From Coriobacteriia bacterium (GTDB lineage Bacteria; Actinomycetota; Coriobacteriia; Coriobacteriales; UBA8131): DNA of 6,927 nt. The stretch is taken from assembly GCA_009781525.1 (NCBI GenBank), contig WQXZ01000092.1, forward strand, positions 1 through 6,927, read 5' to 3'. Made by a program: the position numbers and the translations under genes. Positions 1 through 6,816 of this stretch are shown in pieces; positions within the stretch are counted from its first letter, which is position 1; the number at the start of each line of letters is the position of its first letter. The notes under the pieces were generated by a model. That model was not told where the DNA came from and ran no database searches. It saw only the letters and a list, made by a program, of their open reading frames with translations.

Positions 1-267
1 CTCCAGCCAAGGTGTGCGCCCATCAATCTCGCAGACCCCACTATCCGGAGTCAAAATGCCACACATGATCTTAATGGTGGTACTCTTACCCGCACCATTC
101 GGCCCAATATAGCCAACCATCTCGCCGTCGCTGATGGTAAACGAGACATCGTCCAGCGCCTGGATATGCTCATACTCACGGCTGAACAGCGCCTTGACAG
201 CCAAGCCGAACCCAGCCTGCCGCTTGGCTACACGAAACGATTTGTTAATGCCTTCAAGTCTGATCAT
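1..267 (-). CDS. ABC-2-type transporter ATP-binding protein (COG4586-like), N-terminal part, runs off the left edge
   Basis: The ATG at 267-265 opens a frame that stays open to base 1 (89 codons), so only the N-terminus is present. Visible in the translation: an opening MIRLEGINKSFRV, a linker containing ALFSREYEHIQALDDVSF, then Walker A GPNGAGKST at about residues 57-65, followed by IKIMCGILTPDSG. The long N-terminal arm with FSREYE before the Q-A-L-D-D strand is typical of the COG4586 ATPases. These work with two ABC-2 membrane subunits (COG4587/COG3694) at the cytoplasmic membrane to export an unknown substrate. The Q-loop, signature motif and Walker B lie outside the window. A weak AGAAAG precedes the start at a suitable distance. 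The gene is divergent from the island genes, and its GC content (about 57%) marks it as likely host chromosome. The ABC ATPase call is near certain; the subfamily is recalled from pattern. Confidence 0.9.
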   Translation of the reverse strand, partial: MIRLEGINKSFRVAKRQAGFGLAVKALFSREYEHIQALDDVSFTISDGEMVGYIGPNGAGKSTTIKIMCGILTPDSGVCEIDGRTPWLE

Positions 268-433
268 GCTGGTCTTTCTGTGGAGAAGGTCTCGGCTGTG
301 GGGTTGCGTGGGGCTGCTCGCTGCGCTGTGTCGGACACCGCGGGCGGACGGTGCGTGGCGCTCGACTTTTCGGGTAACCATAATACAGCTTACAGAAGGG
401 GAGGCGGTTGGAGGGGTAACGGTATGCATGGCA
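268..433. other. GC-rich divergent spacer at the island boundary
   Basis: This is the upstream region of the ABC gene. It is very GC-rich at 301-360 (46 of 60 bases G or C), and the composition then falls to about 35% by 421-480. I see no convincing gene here: short open frames in it lack a plausible ribosome binding site and protein-like composition. On the minus strand a TATTAT hexamer (plus-strand ATAATA at 380-385) could be the -10 of the ABC gene, but I see no good -35 for it. No tRNA, attachment core or IS end is recognisable. Confidence 0.4.
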
Positions 434-462
434 TTGACAAATCACAAAAATTAACTTAATAT
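434..462 (+). promoter_or_regulatory. Candidate sigma-70-type promoter for the defence genes
   Basis: A perfect TTGACA (-35) at 434-439 is followed by a 17-base AT-rich spacer and TAATAT (-10, 4 of 6 matches) at 457-462. A shifted TTAATA at 456-461 would give a 16-base spacer. Transcription would start near 469, leaving a leader of about 60 bases before the GTG at 530. The site sits where the sequence becomes AT-rich, as expected if the island brought its own promoter. Inferred from sequence only. Confidence 0.55.
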
Positions 463-529
463 GCGCTGTGTCAGCAAATTACTAAAGCAATTATGGCTCG
501 ATACAATCAATAACTAAAGAAGGATCATA

Positions 530-1231
530 GTGGAGAACATATATATTTCTGACTGGATGAGAGAAAACTTTGGTAAATCTGCTAGAGAATTAGCTAGCAC
601 CTTGCTCTTTGCAGGTTTTGCTTCCCATGATCGAGCACTTAGTGCGCACGCCGCCAGTGGTCTTGAAGTTAACAATGTGTACGGTACAACCTTTCACCTA
701 GCATTATGCGATGAGATTGCTTTAGGAGTGTCAAGAATTCCTGGGAGCATATTGTTTAAGCCAGAAAATGCTAGCTACAATCTCTTGCTTATCGATAGAA
801 TACTAATTCTGCCGATGAGGGCAAGAGAAGGACCATTATTAGTGAAAGACCTATCAGCGCTACGGAAGAGGTTGTTATCACCTAATAGAGCTGCAAGAGC
901 TCCTGCTCAGCTTGCTTTTGCAGGTTTCGAAGCATATTACTCGGCAGAAGAAAGCCTGATTGACGGAATAGAAAAGACTGTTGTTGTTCGATATTATTGT
1001 GAGCGACATGCTGGACTACAAAACGTGATTATTGGCGAGGCTTCGATTTTGAATGACATTGATACTCTAGTGTTTTCGTATGAAGAGCGATTGCCTCTCA
1101 ACCATGCTATTCGGTCAACGGCTGTGGGAGAAGTTCCCAAAGCGACTGTAAAAGACTATTTCAGTGCCCCGATACCTGTTTTGAATTTAGAGCTATATGA
1201 AGATGAGAATGTAAGGCGAGAAGGCTATTAG
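530..1231 (+). CDS. Unrecognised 233-aa protein, putative effector/toxin partner of the downstream XRE-ImmA/IrrE protein
   Basis: I do not recognise this family. The start is GTG at 530-532, with AAAGAAGGA at 515-523 ending six bases before it. The only other in-frame Met near the N-terminus is residue 10, which has no such site. The protein looks soluble and mixed alpha/beta: no signal peptide and no convincing membrane segment. Notable parts are a hydrophobic strand pair at about 84-96 (NLLLIDRILILPM, flanked by Arg), a basic stretch at 111-123 (LRKRLLSPNRAAR), a beta-like VVVRYYCERH at 151-160, and two short look-alike segments, LLFAGF (25-30) and LAFAGF (128-133). The C-terminus is charged and acidic. 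The gene lies 33 bases upstream of the XRE-ImmA/IrrE gene in the same direction. That position is the basis for suggesting an effector or toxin role, and no catalytic motif supports it directly. The gene is certain; the function is inference. Confidence 0.8.
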   Translation: MENIYISDWMRENFGKSARELASTLLFAGFASHDRALSAHAASGLEVNNVYGTTFHLALCDEIALGVSRIPGSILFKPENASYNLLLIDRILILPMRAREGPLLVKDLSALRKRLLSPNRAARAPAQLAFAGFEAYYSAEESLIDGIEKTVVVRYYCERHAGLQNVIIGEASILNDIDTLVFSYEERLPLNHAIRSTAVGEVPKATVKDYFSAPIPVLNLELYEDENVRREGY

Positions 1232-1264
1232 ATGACAACAAAACCTTGAGAGGAGCAGGCAGGT

Positions 1265-2404
1265 ATGTCAATTGATGTAACACTGATAGCAAAAAACTTT
1301 GATGGAGACAGACTTAGACAAGCACGTCAGATTTCTATGATGACAAAACAAGAAGTCGCTTACTATTTGGATGTCTCACCAGCACTAATTGGGTATTATG
1401 AAACTGGTACTAGTAAGCCTAGGCCTGACTTGGTTGCTAAGCTTTCGAGTCTGTTAAGTGTTCTGCCAGAGTTCTTCTTAGCCGGAAGACCACAGGCACA
1501 TCTCGAGACTTCGCAAGTCTTTTTTCGTAGCCTGAGGTCAACGTCAGCAAGACAAAGAGCAAAAGCTGTTGCATATACTGAGCAGATATGGGAATTAGCT
1601 ACGATGCTTGAGAAGTATGTACGACTTCCAGCAGTAGACATACCAGACTACACCGCTGAAAATCTTAGTCAGGGAGTTGCAACAGCAAGCCCTAGTGAGG
1701 CTGCTAGATTGTTGAGAACACGATGGGGTTTAGGGAATAATCCAGTATCACATTTAGTAACACTACTAGAGTCAAAAGGTGTAATAATCACAATAGTGCC
1801 TGACACTTTAGGTGATATTGCTAGCATGGATGCATTCTCAACCTTTGAGTTTGAGAGACCTATTATTGTCTTATCACTTGAGAGATACAATGATGTGTTT
1901 CGGCATCGTTTCAGTGCTGCTCACGAACTTGGTCATCTTGTCCTGCACAGAGAAAGAAATAAAAGTGAAGCTGTCATGGAGAGTGAAGCAAACCAATTTG
2001 CTGCAGAGTTTTTGATGCCTCAAGTAGCAGTTTCTATTGAGATGCAATCAACCGTCAACTTTCCAAAACTATCTGCAATGAGTCATCGCTGGGGTGCTTC
2101 TATTGATTCCCTAATATATAGGTGCAGGGAACTCGGTTTTTTTTCGGAAACAAGCGCGAAGAGAGCATTTATTAGATTAGCGAGCTTAAGAAGTGAAGGG
2201 CTGTACAAATCCGAGTCTGTTTCTGGCTATATCGGAGAGATGCCAACGATGCTTATTAGAGCGCTAGATCTAATCGAGGAACAACATCCATCATCAAAAA
2301 ATGTCTCGAAGGATCTTGCTTGGTATCCAAACTACCTATATGAAATGTTAGGAAAACAAGATGAACGCCCAAAACTAATACTGATGTCTCCATACCAAGC
2401 CTAA
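1265..2404 (+). CDS. XRE-family HTH regulator fused to an ImmA/IrrE zinc metallopeptidase (COG2856)
   Basis: Residues about 14-60 form a Cro/C1-type helix-turn-helix (LRQARQISMMTKQEVAYYLD, then SPALIGYYETGTSKPRPDLVAKL). A linker and helical region follow to about 160. An ImmA/IrrE (DUF955) peptidase domain covers about 160-290, with the zinc-binding HELGH at 220-224 and a probable third ligand, E241, in the segment ESEANQFAAEFLMP (239-252). The C-terminal 80 or so residues are unassigned. Known for the family: such proteins repress promoters through the HTH and can cleave a partner or repressor when activated, as ImmA does on ICEBs1 and IrrE/PprI does in DNA-damage responses. In toxin-antitoxin-like pairs they act as the antitoxin/regulator side. 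GAGAGGAG at 1248-1255 lies nine bases before the ATG. Close linkage to the upstream gene suggests co-transcription and autoregulation, which is inferred. The peptidase looks intact. GC is low (35-42% in lines counted), unlike the ABC gene. Confidence 0.92.
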   Translation: MSIDVTLIAKNFDGDRLRQARQISMMTKQEVAYYLDVSPALIGYYETGTSKPRPDLVAKLSSLLSVLPEFFLAGRPQAHLETSQVFFRSLRSTSARQRAKAVAYTEQIWELATMLEKYVRLPAVDIPDYTAENLSQGVATASPSEAARLLRTRWGLGNNPVSHLVTLLESKGVIITIVPDTLGDIASMDAFSTFEFERPIIVLSLERYNDVFRHRFSAAHELGHLVLHRERNKSEAVMESEANQFAAEFLMPQVAVSIEMQSTVNFPKLSAMSHRWGASIDSLIYRCRELGFFSETSAKRAFIRLASLRSEGLYKSESVSGYIGEMPTMLIRALDLIEEQHPSSKNVSKDLAWYPNYLYEMLGKQDERPKLILMSPYQA

Positions 2405-2425
2405 TACCAAATATTAAGCATTCTG

Positions 2426-2463
2426 GTTTTGTAATACAAAACAGGAAACACACCTTTGTGTTT
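2426..2463. promoter_or_regulatory. Two adjacent perfect inverted repeats in the 116-bp spacer before the SEFIR gene; possible operator
   Basis: GTTTTGTA at 2426-2433 and TACAAAAC at 2435-2442 form a perfect 8+8 palindrome around one base. Immediately after, AAACACA at 2446-2452 and TGTGTTT at 2457-2463 form a 7-bp stem with a CCTT loop. Neither stem is GC-rich or followed by a T-run, so an intrinsic terminator is unlikely. Weak promoter elements follow: TTGTCA (2462-2467), overlapping the second repeat, and TATAGA (2487-2492) 19 bases on. Palindromic sites of this size suit a dimeric XRE protein, and such a regulator is encoded just upstream. The repeats are seen; the operator role is inferred. 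Confidence 0.4.
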
Positions 2464-2520
2464 GTCATGAGACCTACAAGCATGCATATAGAATACAAAT
2501 GCTACCAAAGAGGATAAAAA

Positions 2521-3396
2521 ATGAGCGTAATAACAGATAACGAGAAAGAATATTTCATCAGCCTCTTCAACAGAGGCGGTTATGTCCTGAATTTCTCGAC
2601 AAGTAGTTTTGATGCTTTCACAACAAACAGTGTAGGGGTGCCTTTATGTGCAAGGTATCAGTTATCAAAAGGGAAATCATTTGCAGCATTTATTCGTGAA
2701 GCAAGTCAGCTAGACGTACACAAATTAGTGAAAGATATGATGGAATACTATGAGGTATATTATCAGTCCGAAATTGAATTTATCAACGGTACAGCTGACA
2801 ATCAGTTTGATAATCAACAGATCAGAATGTATCGTGATCTTTATAGAAAATGTAAGGAAATTATCAGTAGGCTAGATTCGACAAAGGCTCCAAAACCTTC
2901 GGATAATATTTCCGCATTTGTCTCATATTCCCATGATTCGGAGGAGCACATAGAGTGGGTAATGAGTCTTTCATCGCGATTACGTTATGACGGAATAAAT
3001 GTTTGCTTGGATAGGTGGAGTTTAGTTCCAGGTGCGCATATACCTTCTTATATGGAAGCAGCTATTCGAGAAAATGATTTTGTGATAATAATATGCACCC
3101 CAAACTACAAAAAGAAATCAGATAGTCGTAGAGGTGGTGTTGGATACGAAAGCAACATAATATCAGCAGAGGTTTTCGCAAACATGAACCATGAAAAGTT
3201 TATTCCTGTGATTCGCGGTAACAGTGCTGAATCTATACCAACATCGCTGGCGGGTAAACTTTATATCAATCTCAGCGGGAATCCCTATTTAGAAACTGAG
3301 TATAAAGCCCTAGCAAGCACTTTGCTTGGTAAGAGGAATACAGCGCCACCAATAGGTGAACCGTTATCAACCATTAGAACTGCTGGAAATATTTGA
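2521..3396 (+). CDS. SEFIR/TIR-like domain protein with AbiJ-type N-terminal region, predicted abortive-infection effector
   Basis: Residues about 129-270 match a SEFIR domain, the TIR relative shared with IL-17 receptor signalling. The motifs are SAFVSYSHDSEEH (131-143), GINVCLDRW (158-166), the PG turn (170-171), FVIIICTPNY (187-196) and GGVGYESNIISAE (205-217). E210 or E217 is a candidate catalytic acid. The N-terminal part (about 1-120), with NRGGYVLNFSTSSFDAFTTN (17-36), resembles the N-terminal domain of AbiJ-like abortive-infection proteins, often joined to TIR, SEFIR or nuclease effectors. Family knowledge: a Bacillus SEFIR protein is reported to protect against phage by depleting NAD+. 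No membrane segment is visible. AAAGAGGA at 2507-2514 lies six bases before the ATG. The gene follows the XRE-ImmA/IrrE gene by 116 bases and precedes the restriction gene by 36. The SEFIR call is strong; NADase activity and the N-terminal domain name are inferred. Confidence 0.88.
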   Translation: MSVITDNEKEYFISLFNRGGYVLNFSTSSFDAFTTNSVGVPLCARYQLSKGKSFAAFIREASQLDVHKLVKDMMEYYEVYYQSEIEFINGTADNQFDNQQIRMYRDLYRKCKEIISRLDSTKAPKPSDNISAFVSYSHDSEEHIEWVMSLSSRLRYDGINVCLDRWSLVPGAHIPSYMEAAIRENDFVIIICTPNYKKKSDSRRGGVGYESNIISAEVFANMNHEKFIPVIRGNSAESIPTSLAGKLYINLSGNPYLETEYKALASTLLGKRNTAPPIGEPLSTIRTAGNI

Positions 3397-3421
3397 TATC
3401 GAGCATCTAATTTGATCACCC

Positions 3422-3429
3422 AGGGGGAC
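3422..3429 (+). promoter_or_regulatory. Ribosome binding site that sets the restriction enzyme start
   Basis: AGGGGGAC lies a few bases before ATG 3433-3435. An in-frame TTG at 3412-3414 would add seven residues, but it has no Shine-Dalgarno sequence and would place this one inside the gene. The ATG at 3433 is therefore the preferred start. Confidence 0.7.
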
Positions 3430-3432
3430 CCA

Positions 3433-6400
3433 ATGCCACAAACATCATTTGAAGAAGTTCTAGACCACATATTCACAACATCTACCACCACTAGAGAGCA
3501 GGGGGACGCATTCGAAAACGCTACCGTCTTCTTCCTAAAAAACGACCCACTTTGGAAGCAGCGATTCACCGATGTCTGGCTCTGGAGAGATGCTCCAACA
3601 AATACCGGTCAAGATACAGGCATTGATGTTGTTGCGAAAGATGCTCTTGATAACACGTATTGGGCAATACAGTGCAAATGCTGGTCAGAAACAGCAAGCC
3701 TGACATACAAAGCAGCAAGCACATTCATTGCTTCAGCACAGGCGGACACACGCTACCAGCATTACATGATTGTCGACACTGTCAACACTTGGAGCAAAAC
3801 CCTACAAAATAAAACAGACAGCCTCAATGTAATAAGAGTTGACTCCCTGGCACTTGAAGATTCAGATATCGATTGGCATGCATTCCTACATGGTCAAGAT
3901 GCATCTGAAAGAAACCTCTACAATCCCAGGGAGCACCAACAAAAAGCCATAAACGATTGCATCAATGGCTTCAAAGAGCATGACCGAGGCAAACTCATCA
4001 TGGCTTGTGGTACTGGTAAAACCTTCACATCACTGCGCCTGGCAGAAGAACTGAACCCAACTGGATTCGTTCTTTTTCTAGCACCATCAATCTCACTGGT
4101 CAATCAATCTCTAAGAGAGTGGGCAAATCAAGCTCGTCTAACCATGAGACCTTTCGTAGTCTGCTCAGACGAGAAAGCTTCTAAAGTCTCTGACATGTGG
4201 ACAACGTCAGTCCGAGACATTCCATATCCATCAACCACAGACCCAGCGTTGCTGGCAAAGCAGGTTGCCAGTACATTTAGCAGTGAGCTGCCTTCAGATA
4301 CACCCGACTCCGAAACCCCAGCAACCTCAGAAACCATACCAGCCACCGAAACCTCGCCATCCCCACAAACCTCACCCGACAAACCAACCTCACCATCCCC
4401 ACCAACCACCTCAAACAACCAATCCGGTCTCACCGTCATCTTCAGTACCTACCAGTCAATCGATGTCATCATCGAAGCCCAGCACCTGCACCAGCTGCCA
4501 GACTTCGATCTGGTCATCTGCGATGAAGCGCATCGCACAACCGGCCTTCTTGACAGTACCAAAAACAAGTCAAGCCAGAGCTATTTCGTCAAAATCCATG
4601 ACAATGCAAACGTCCGAAGCGCCAAACGCTTATACATGACAGCAACACCGAAAATCTACGGTACCTCAGCCAAAAAGCGCGCTCGTGAAGAGAGCTTTGA
4701 AATTGCATCAATGGACGACGAGCAGCAATACGGACCACTCTTCCACATCCTGACATTTGGCGAAGCTGTAGACAAGAACCTGCTCACCGACTACCGCGTA
4801 GTAGTAATGACGGTCACCGAAGACATGATTTCATCCGCTTACCAGAGCGCACAGTTCGCAGAAGAAGGCGAGCTCAAAATCACCGAGGCTGGCAAGATGG
4901 TCGGCTTTTGGAAAGGCCTTTCCGAGCGAACCTTACCCACAACACTCAAGAACCTGACTATTACCGAAGCCGGAAAGACTTCTACCTACACTGACCAGTC
5001 ACCGCTTCGCCATGCTGTGGCTTTTACCGACACTATCGCTAACTCAAAGCTACTGAAAGGCAACTTTGAGAGAATCGTCGGCTCCTACATCGAGAACACA
5101 GGGGATAAAACCAGGCTTCGCGCAAAGATTGACCATATTGATGGCACCATGAACTCCAACCAGCGCAAGCAGCTCCTGAACTGGCTTGGCAGCAAAGATA
5201 GCGACGAGAACACCTGCCACGTTCTCTCAAATGCTCGCTGTCTCTCAGAAGGCATTGATGTGCCAAACCTTGACGCTGTCATCTTCATGAAGCCGCGTAA
5301 CTCCCAAATCGACATCATCCAGGCAGTCGGCAGAGTAATGCGCCGCGCTGAAGGAAAGGACTTCGGCTACATAATACTGCCGGTATTCGTACCAGCTGGA
5401 ATGCATCCAGAAGATGCGCTGGATAGCTCCGATGCCTACAAAGCTGTCTGGCAGATTCTTCAAGCCCTTCGCAGTCACGACGAACGCCTTGAAGCCCAAA
5501 TAAATGCACTGAGCTTCGAGTACACCGAGGTAGTGCAGGTCAAAACACTTGACGAATCAAAGCTGAAGCGTAAAGACCAAGCCGAAATAACAACTGAAGT
5601 AATCACAAATGAAGGCAGCGTCAGCTACACCAACATAAACGATAACGAAACAGATGAATCCAGCAAGACAACAAGGAACCCCCAGCTCGAATTCGCCCTG
5701 AGTTACTCCTCAACCGCAGCTCTGGACAGAAGCATCCATGCCCAGATAGTCAAGCGTGTCGGCACCAAGGTCTATTGGCCTGACTGGGCTGAAGATGTGG
5801 CAAACATCGCCAAGCGCCACATCGATAGCATCACCCATATCATCACAACCTCGAAAGCCGCTGCCATTGAGTTCGAGCGCTTCCTAACGGGTCTTAGAGA
5901 CTCGCTGAACCCCAGTATCACCAGTACTGATGCCATCGAGATGCTGGCTCAGCACATCATCACCCTGCCCGTTTTCGAGTCTCTCTTCGCTGGTGTCGGG
6001 TTCGCGCAGAGTAACCCAGTATCAATCGCCATGGAGCAGATGGTCTCTGTTCTTGAGACACTTGATTATGGGGATAAGACCGATCGAAATGCTCTGTCTG
6101 ACCTTTATTATTCGGTACAGACTCGTGCTGAGGCAATCCAGTCAGATTCTGGACGGCAGAGAATAATCAAAGAGCTATACGAGAATTTCTTCTCTAAGGC
6201 GTTCAAGGCAACCAGTGAGAAAATGGGAATCGTCTATACACCAAATGAAGTAGTCGATTACATGCTGCATGCTACCGACCAGATGCTTCGTAAAGAGTTT
6301 GGAATTGGCATGGAAGACGATGGCGTACATATTCTCGACCCCTTCACTGGCACCGGAACCTTCATAGTTAACCTGATACAGTCAGCGCTAATCAGCGACA

Positions 6401-6711
6401 ACAAGCTGCGAAGTAAATACCTGAACGAATTACATGCGAATGAAATATTACTGCTGGCTTACTACATAGCGACAATAAACATTGAGCATGCCTATCATCA
6501 GCGTATGCCAGAAGAGTATGTGCCTTTTCCTGGTGCAGTTATGACGGATACCTTCCAAATGGCAGAAAATGAGGATAGACCAGATATCGAGGTATTCATT
6601 AATAACAGTGAGCGTATGCTAGCTCAAGGAGAGCTACCGATTACTGTGATTATCGGCAATCCACCATATTCAGCAGGGCAGCGTAGTGCTAACGATAATA
6701 ATCAGATTTGA
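3433..6711 (+). CDS. Type ISP restriction-modification enzyme (LlaGI/LlaBIII-like), C-terminally truncated by an IS insertion
   Basis: Single-chain nuclease-helicase-methyltransferase, numbered from the ATG at 3433. An Mrr-type nuclease lies near the N-terminus (D65 in GIDVVAKD, Q80-C-K82). SF2 helicase motifs follow: GTGKT with K196, DEAH at 364-367, MTATPK at 402-407, SEGIDVPN at 605-612 and QAVGRVMRR at 630-638. A coupler reaches about 910. The N6-adenine methyltransferase begins with YTPNEVVDYML (935-945), SAM motif DPFTGTGTF (969-977) and NPPY (1076-1079). The frame ends at residue 1092, 13 residues after NPPY, while known enzymes of this type are about 1,560-1,600 residues. The rest of the methyltransferase and the target recognition domain are missing, so specific cleavage and methylation are both unlikely. 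An intact enzyme translocates along DNA and cuts where two head-to-head sites meet. A Pro/Ser/Thr-rich insert sits at about 282-332. The gene follows the SEFIR gene by 36 bases and may share its transcript. Confidence 0.93.
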   Translation: MPQTSFEEVLDHIFTTSTTTREQGDAFENATVFFLKNDPLWKQRFTDVWLWRDAPTNTGQDTGIDVVAKDALDNTYWAIQCKCWSETASLTYKAASTFIASAQADTRYQHYMIVDTVNTWSKTLQNKTDSLNVIRVDSLALEDSDIDWHAFLHGQDASERNLYNPREHQQKAINDCINGFKEHDRGKLIMACGTGKTFTSLRLAEELNPTGFVLFLAPSISLVNQSLREWANQARLTMRPFVVCSDEKASKVSDMWTTSVRDIPYPSTTDPALLAKQVASTFSSELPSDTPDSETPATSETIPATETSPSPQTSPDKPTSPSPPTTSNNQSGLTVIFSTYQSIDVIIEAQHLHQLPDFDLVICDEAHRTTGLLDSTKNKSSQSYFVKIHDNANVRSAKRLYMTATPKIYGTSAKKRAREESFEIASMDDEQQYGPLFHILTFGEAVDKNLLTDYRVVVMTVTEDMISSAYQSAQFAEEGELKITEAGKMVGFWKGLSERTLPTTLKNLTITEAGKTSTYTDQSPLRHAVAFTDTIANSKLLKGNFERIVGSYIENTGDKTRLRAKIDHIDGTMNSNQRKQLLNWLGSKDSDENTCHVLSNARCLSEGIDVPNLDAVIFMKPRNSQIDIIQAVGRVMRRAEGKDFGYIILPVFVPAGMHPEDALDSSDAYKAVWQILQALRSHDERLEAQINALSFEYTEVVQVKTLDESKLKRKDQAEITTEVITNEGSVSYTNINDNETDESSKTTRNPQLEFALSYSSTAALDRSIHAQIVKRVGTKVYWPDWAEDVANIAKRHIDSITHIITTSKAAAIEFERFLTGLRDSLNPSITSTDAIEMLAQHIITLPVFESLFAGVGFAQSNPVSIAMEQMVSVLETLDYGDKTDRNALSDLYYSVQTRAEAIQSDSGRQRIIKELYENFFSKAFKATSEKMGIVYTPNEVVDYMLHATDQMLRKEFGIGMEDDGVHILDPFTGTGTFIVNLIQSALISDNKLRSKYLNELHANEILLLAYYIATINIEHAYHQRMPEEYVPFPGAVMTDTFQMAENEDRPDIEVFINNSERMLAQGELPITVIIGNPPYSAGQRSANDNNQI
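4276..4428 (+). repeat. Low-complexity Pro/Ser/Thr-rich coding stretch with an imperfect 17-bp direct repeat
   Basis: The stretch encodes a linker of about 50 residues made mostly of P, S, T, E and D, between the helicase region following Walker A and the strand before DEAH. At the DNA level it contains AACCTCGCCATCCCCAC (4350-4366), repeated with one mismatch at 4386-4402, a period of 36 bases (12 codons, in frame). Several other AAACC/ACCTC units surround it. It looks like an in-frame expansion, not part of the helicase fold. Confidence 0.75.
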
Positions 6712-6770
6712 ATCCCTAGAAACGTCATAAGTGGGCTATTAGCTGGACATACCTGGAAACACAAATGCAT

Positions 6771-6812
6771 TACCCTAATCCTTGAAGCCCAATGCATGAT
6801 GATTAGGAGGTA
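6771..6812 (+). promoter_or_regulatory. Stem-loop hiding the transposase ribosome binding site
   Basis: CCTAATC (6774-6780) pairs perfectly with GATTAGG (6801-6807) across a 20-base loop. In an alternative pairing, TACC (6771-6774) pairs with GGTA (6809-6812) outside a 6-bp stem (6775-6780 with 6801-6806), leaving a 2-base bulge (10 pairs in all). That version covers AGGAGG (6805-6810), the Shine-Dalgarno site of the transposase. Some IS elements (IS10, IS50) use such hairpins to block translation from read-through transcripts. A weak TGGACA (6744-6749) and a poor -10 near 6767 would start a native transcript close to 6779, past most of the left arm. Pairing is seen; function is inferred. Confidence 0.5.
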
Positions 6813-6816
6813 TACC

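Noticed and set aside
134..459. Open frames on the plus strand over the ABC gene and spacer
   Set aside because: They overlap a clear ABC ATPase on the other strand, lack ribosome binding sites and encode low-quality sequence.
322..472. 11-bp direct repeat TGCGCTGTGTC at 322-332 and 462-472, possible attachment or insertion footprint
   Set aside because: An 11-mer match is expected by chance several times in a window this size, and no integrase or second island end is present to support it.
2426..2463. Rho-independent terminator after the XRE-ImmA/IrrE gene
   Set aside because: The stems are AT-rich and short and no T-run follows either of them.
3412..3432. In-frame TTG upstream of the restriction gene as an alternative start
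   Set aside because: It has no ribosome binding site, whereas AGGGGGAC sits correctly before the ATG at 3433.
4128..4639. Open frames in other phases over the Pro/Ser/Thr-rich helicase segment
   Set aside because: They are by-products of the repetitive C-rich coding sequence inside the continuous restriction-enzyme frame.
5039..5509. Several minus-strand open frames under the helicase C-terminal half
   Set aside because: Mutually overlapping, Cys- and Arg-rich, no start signals, and antisense to conserved helicase motifs.
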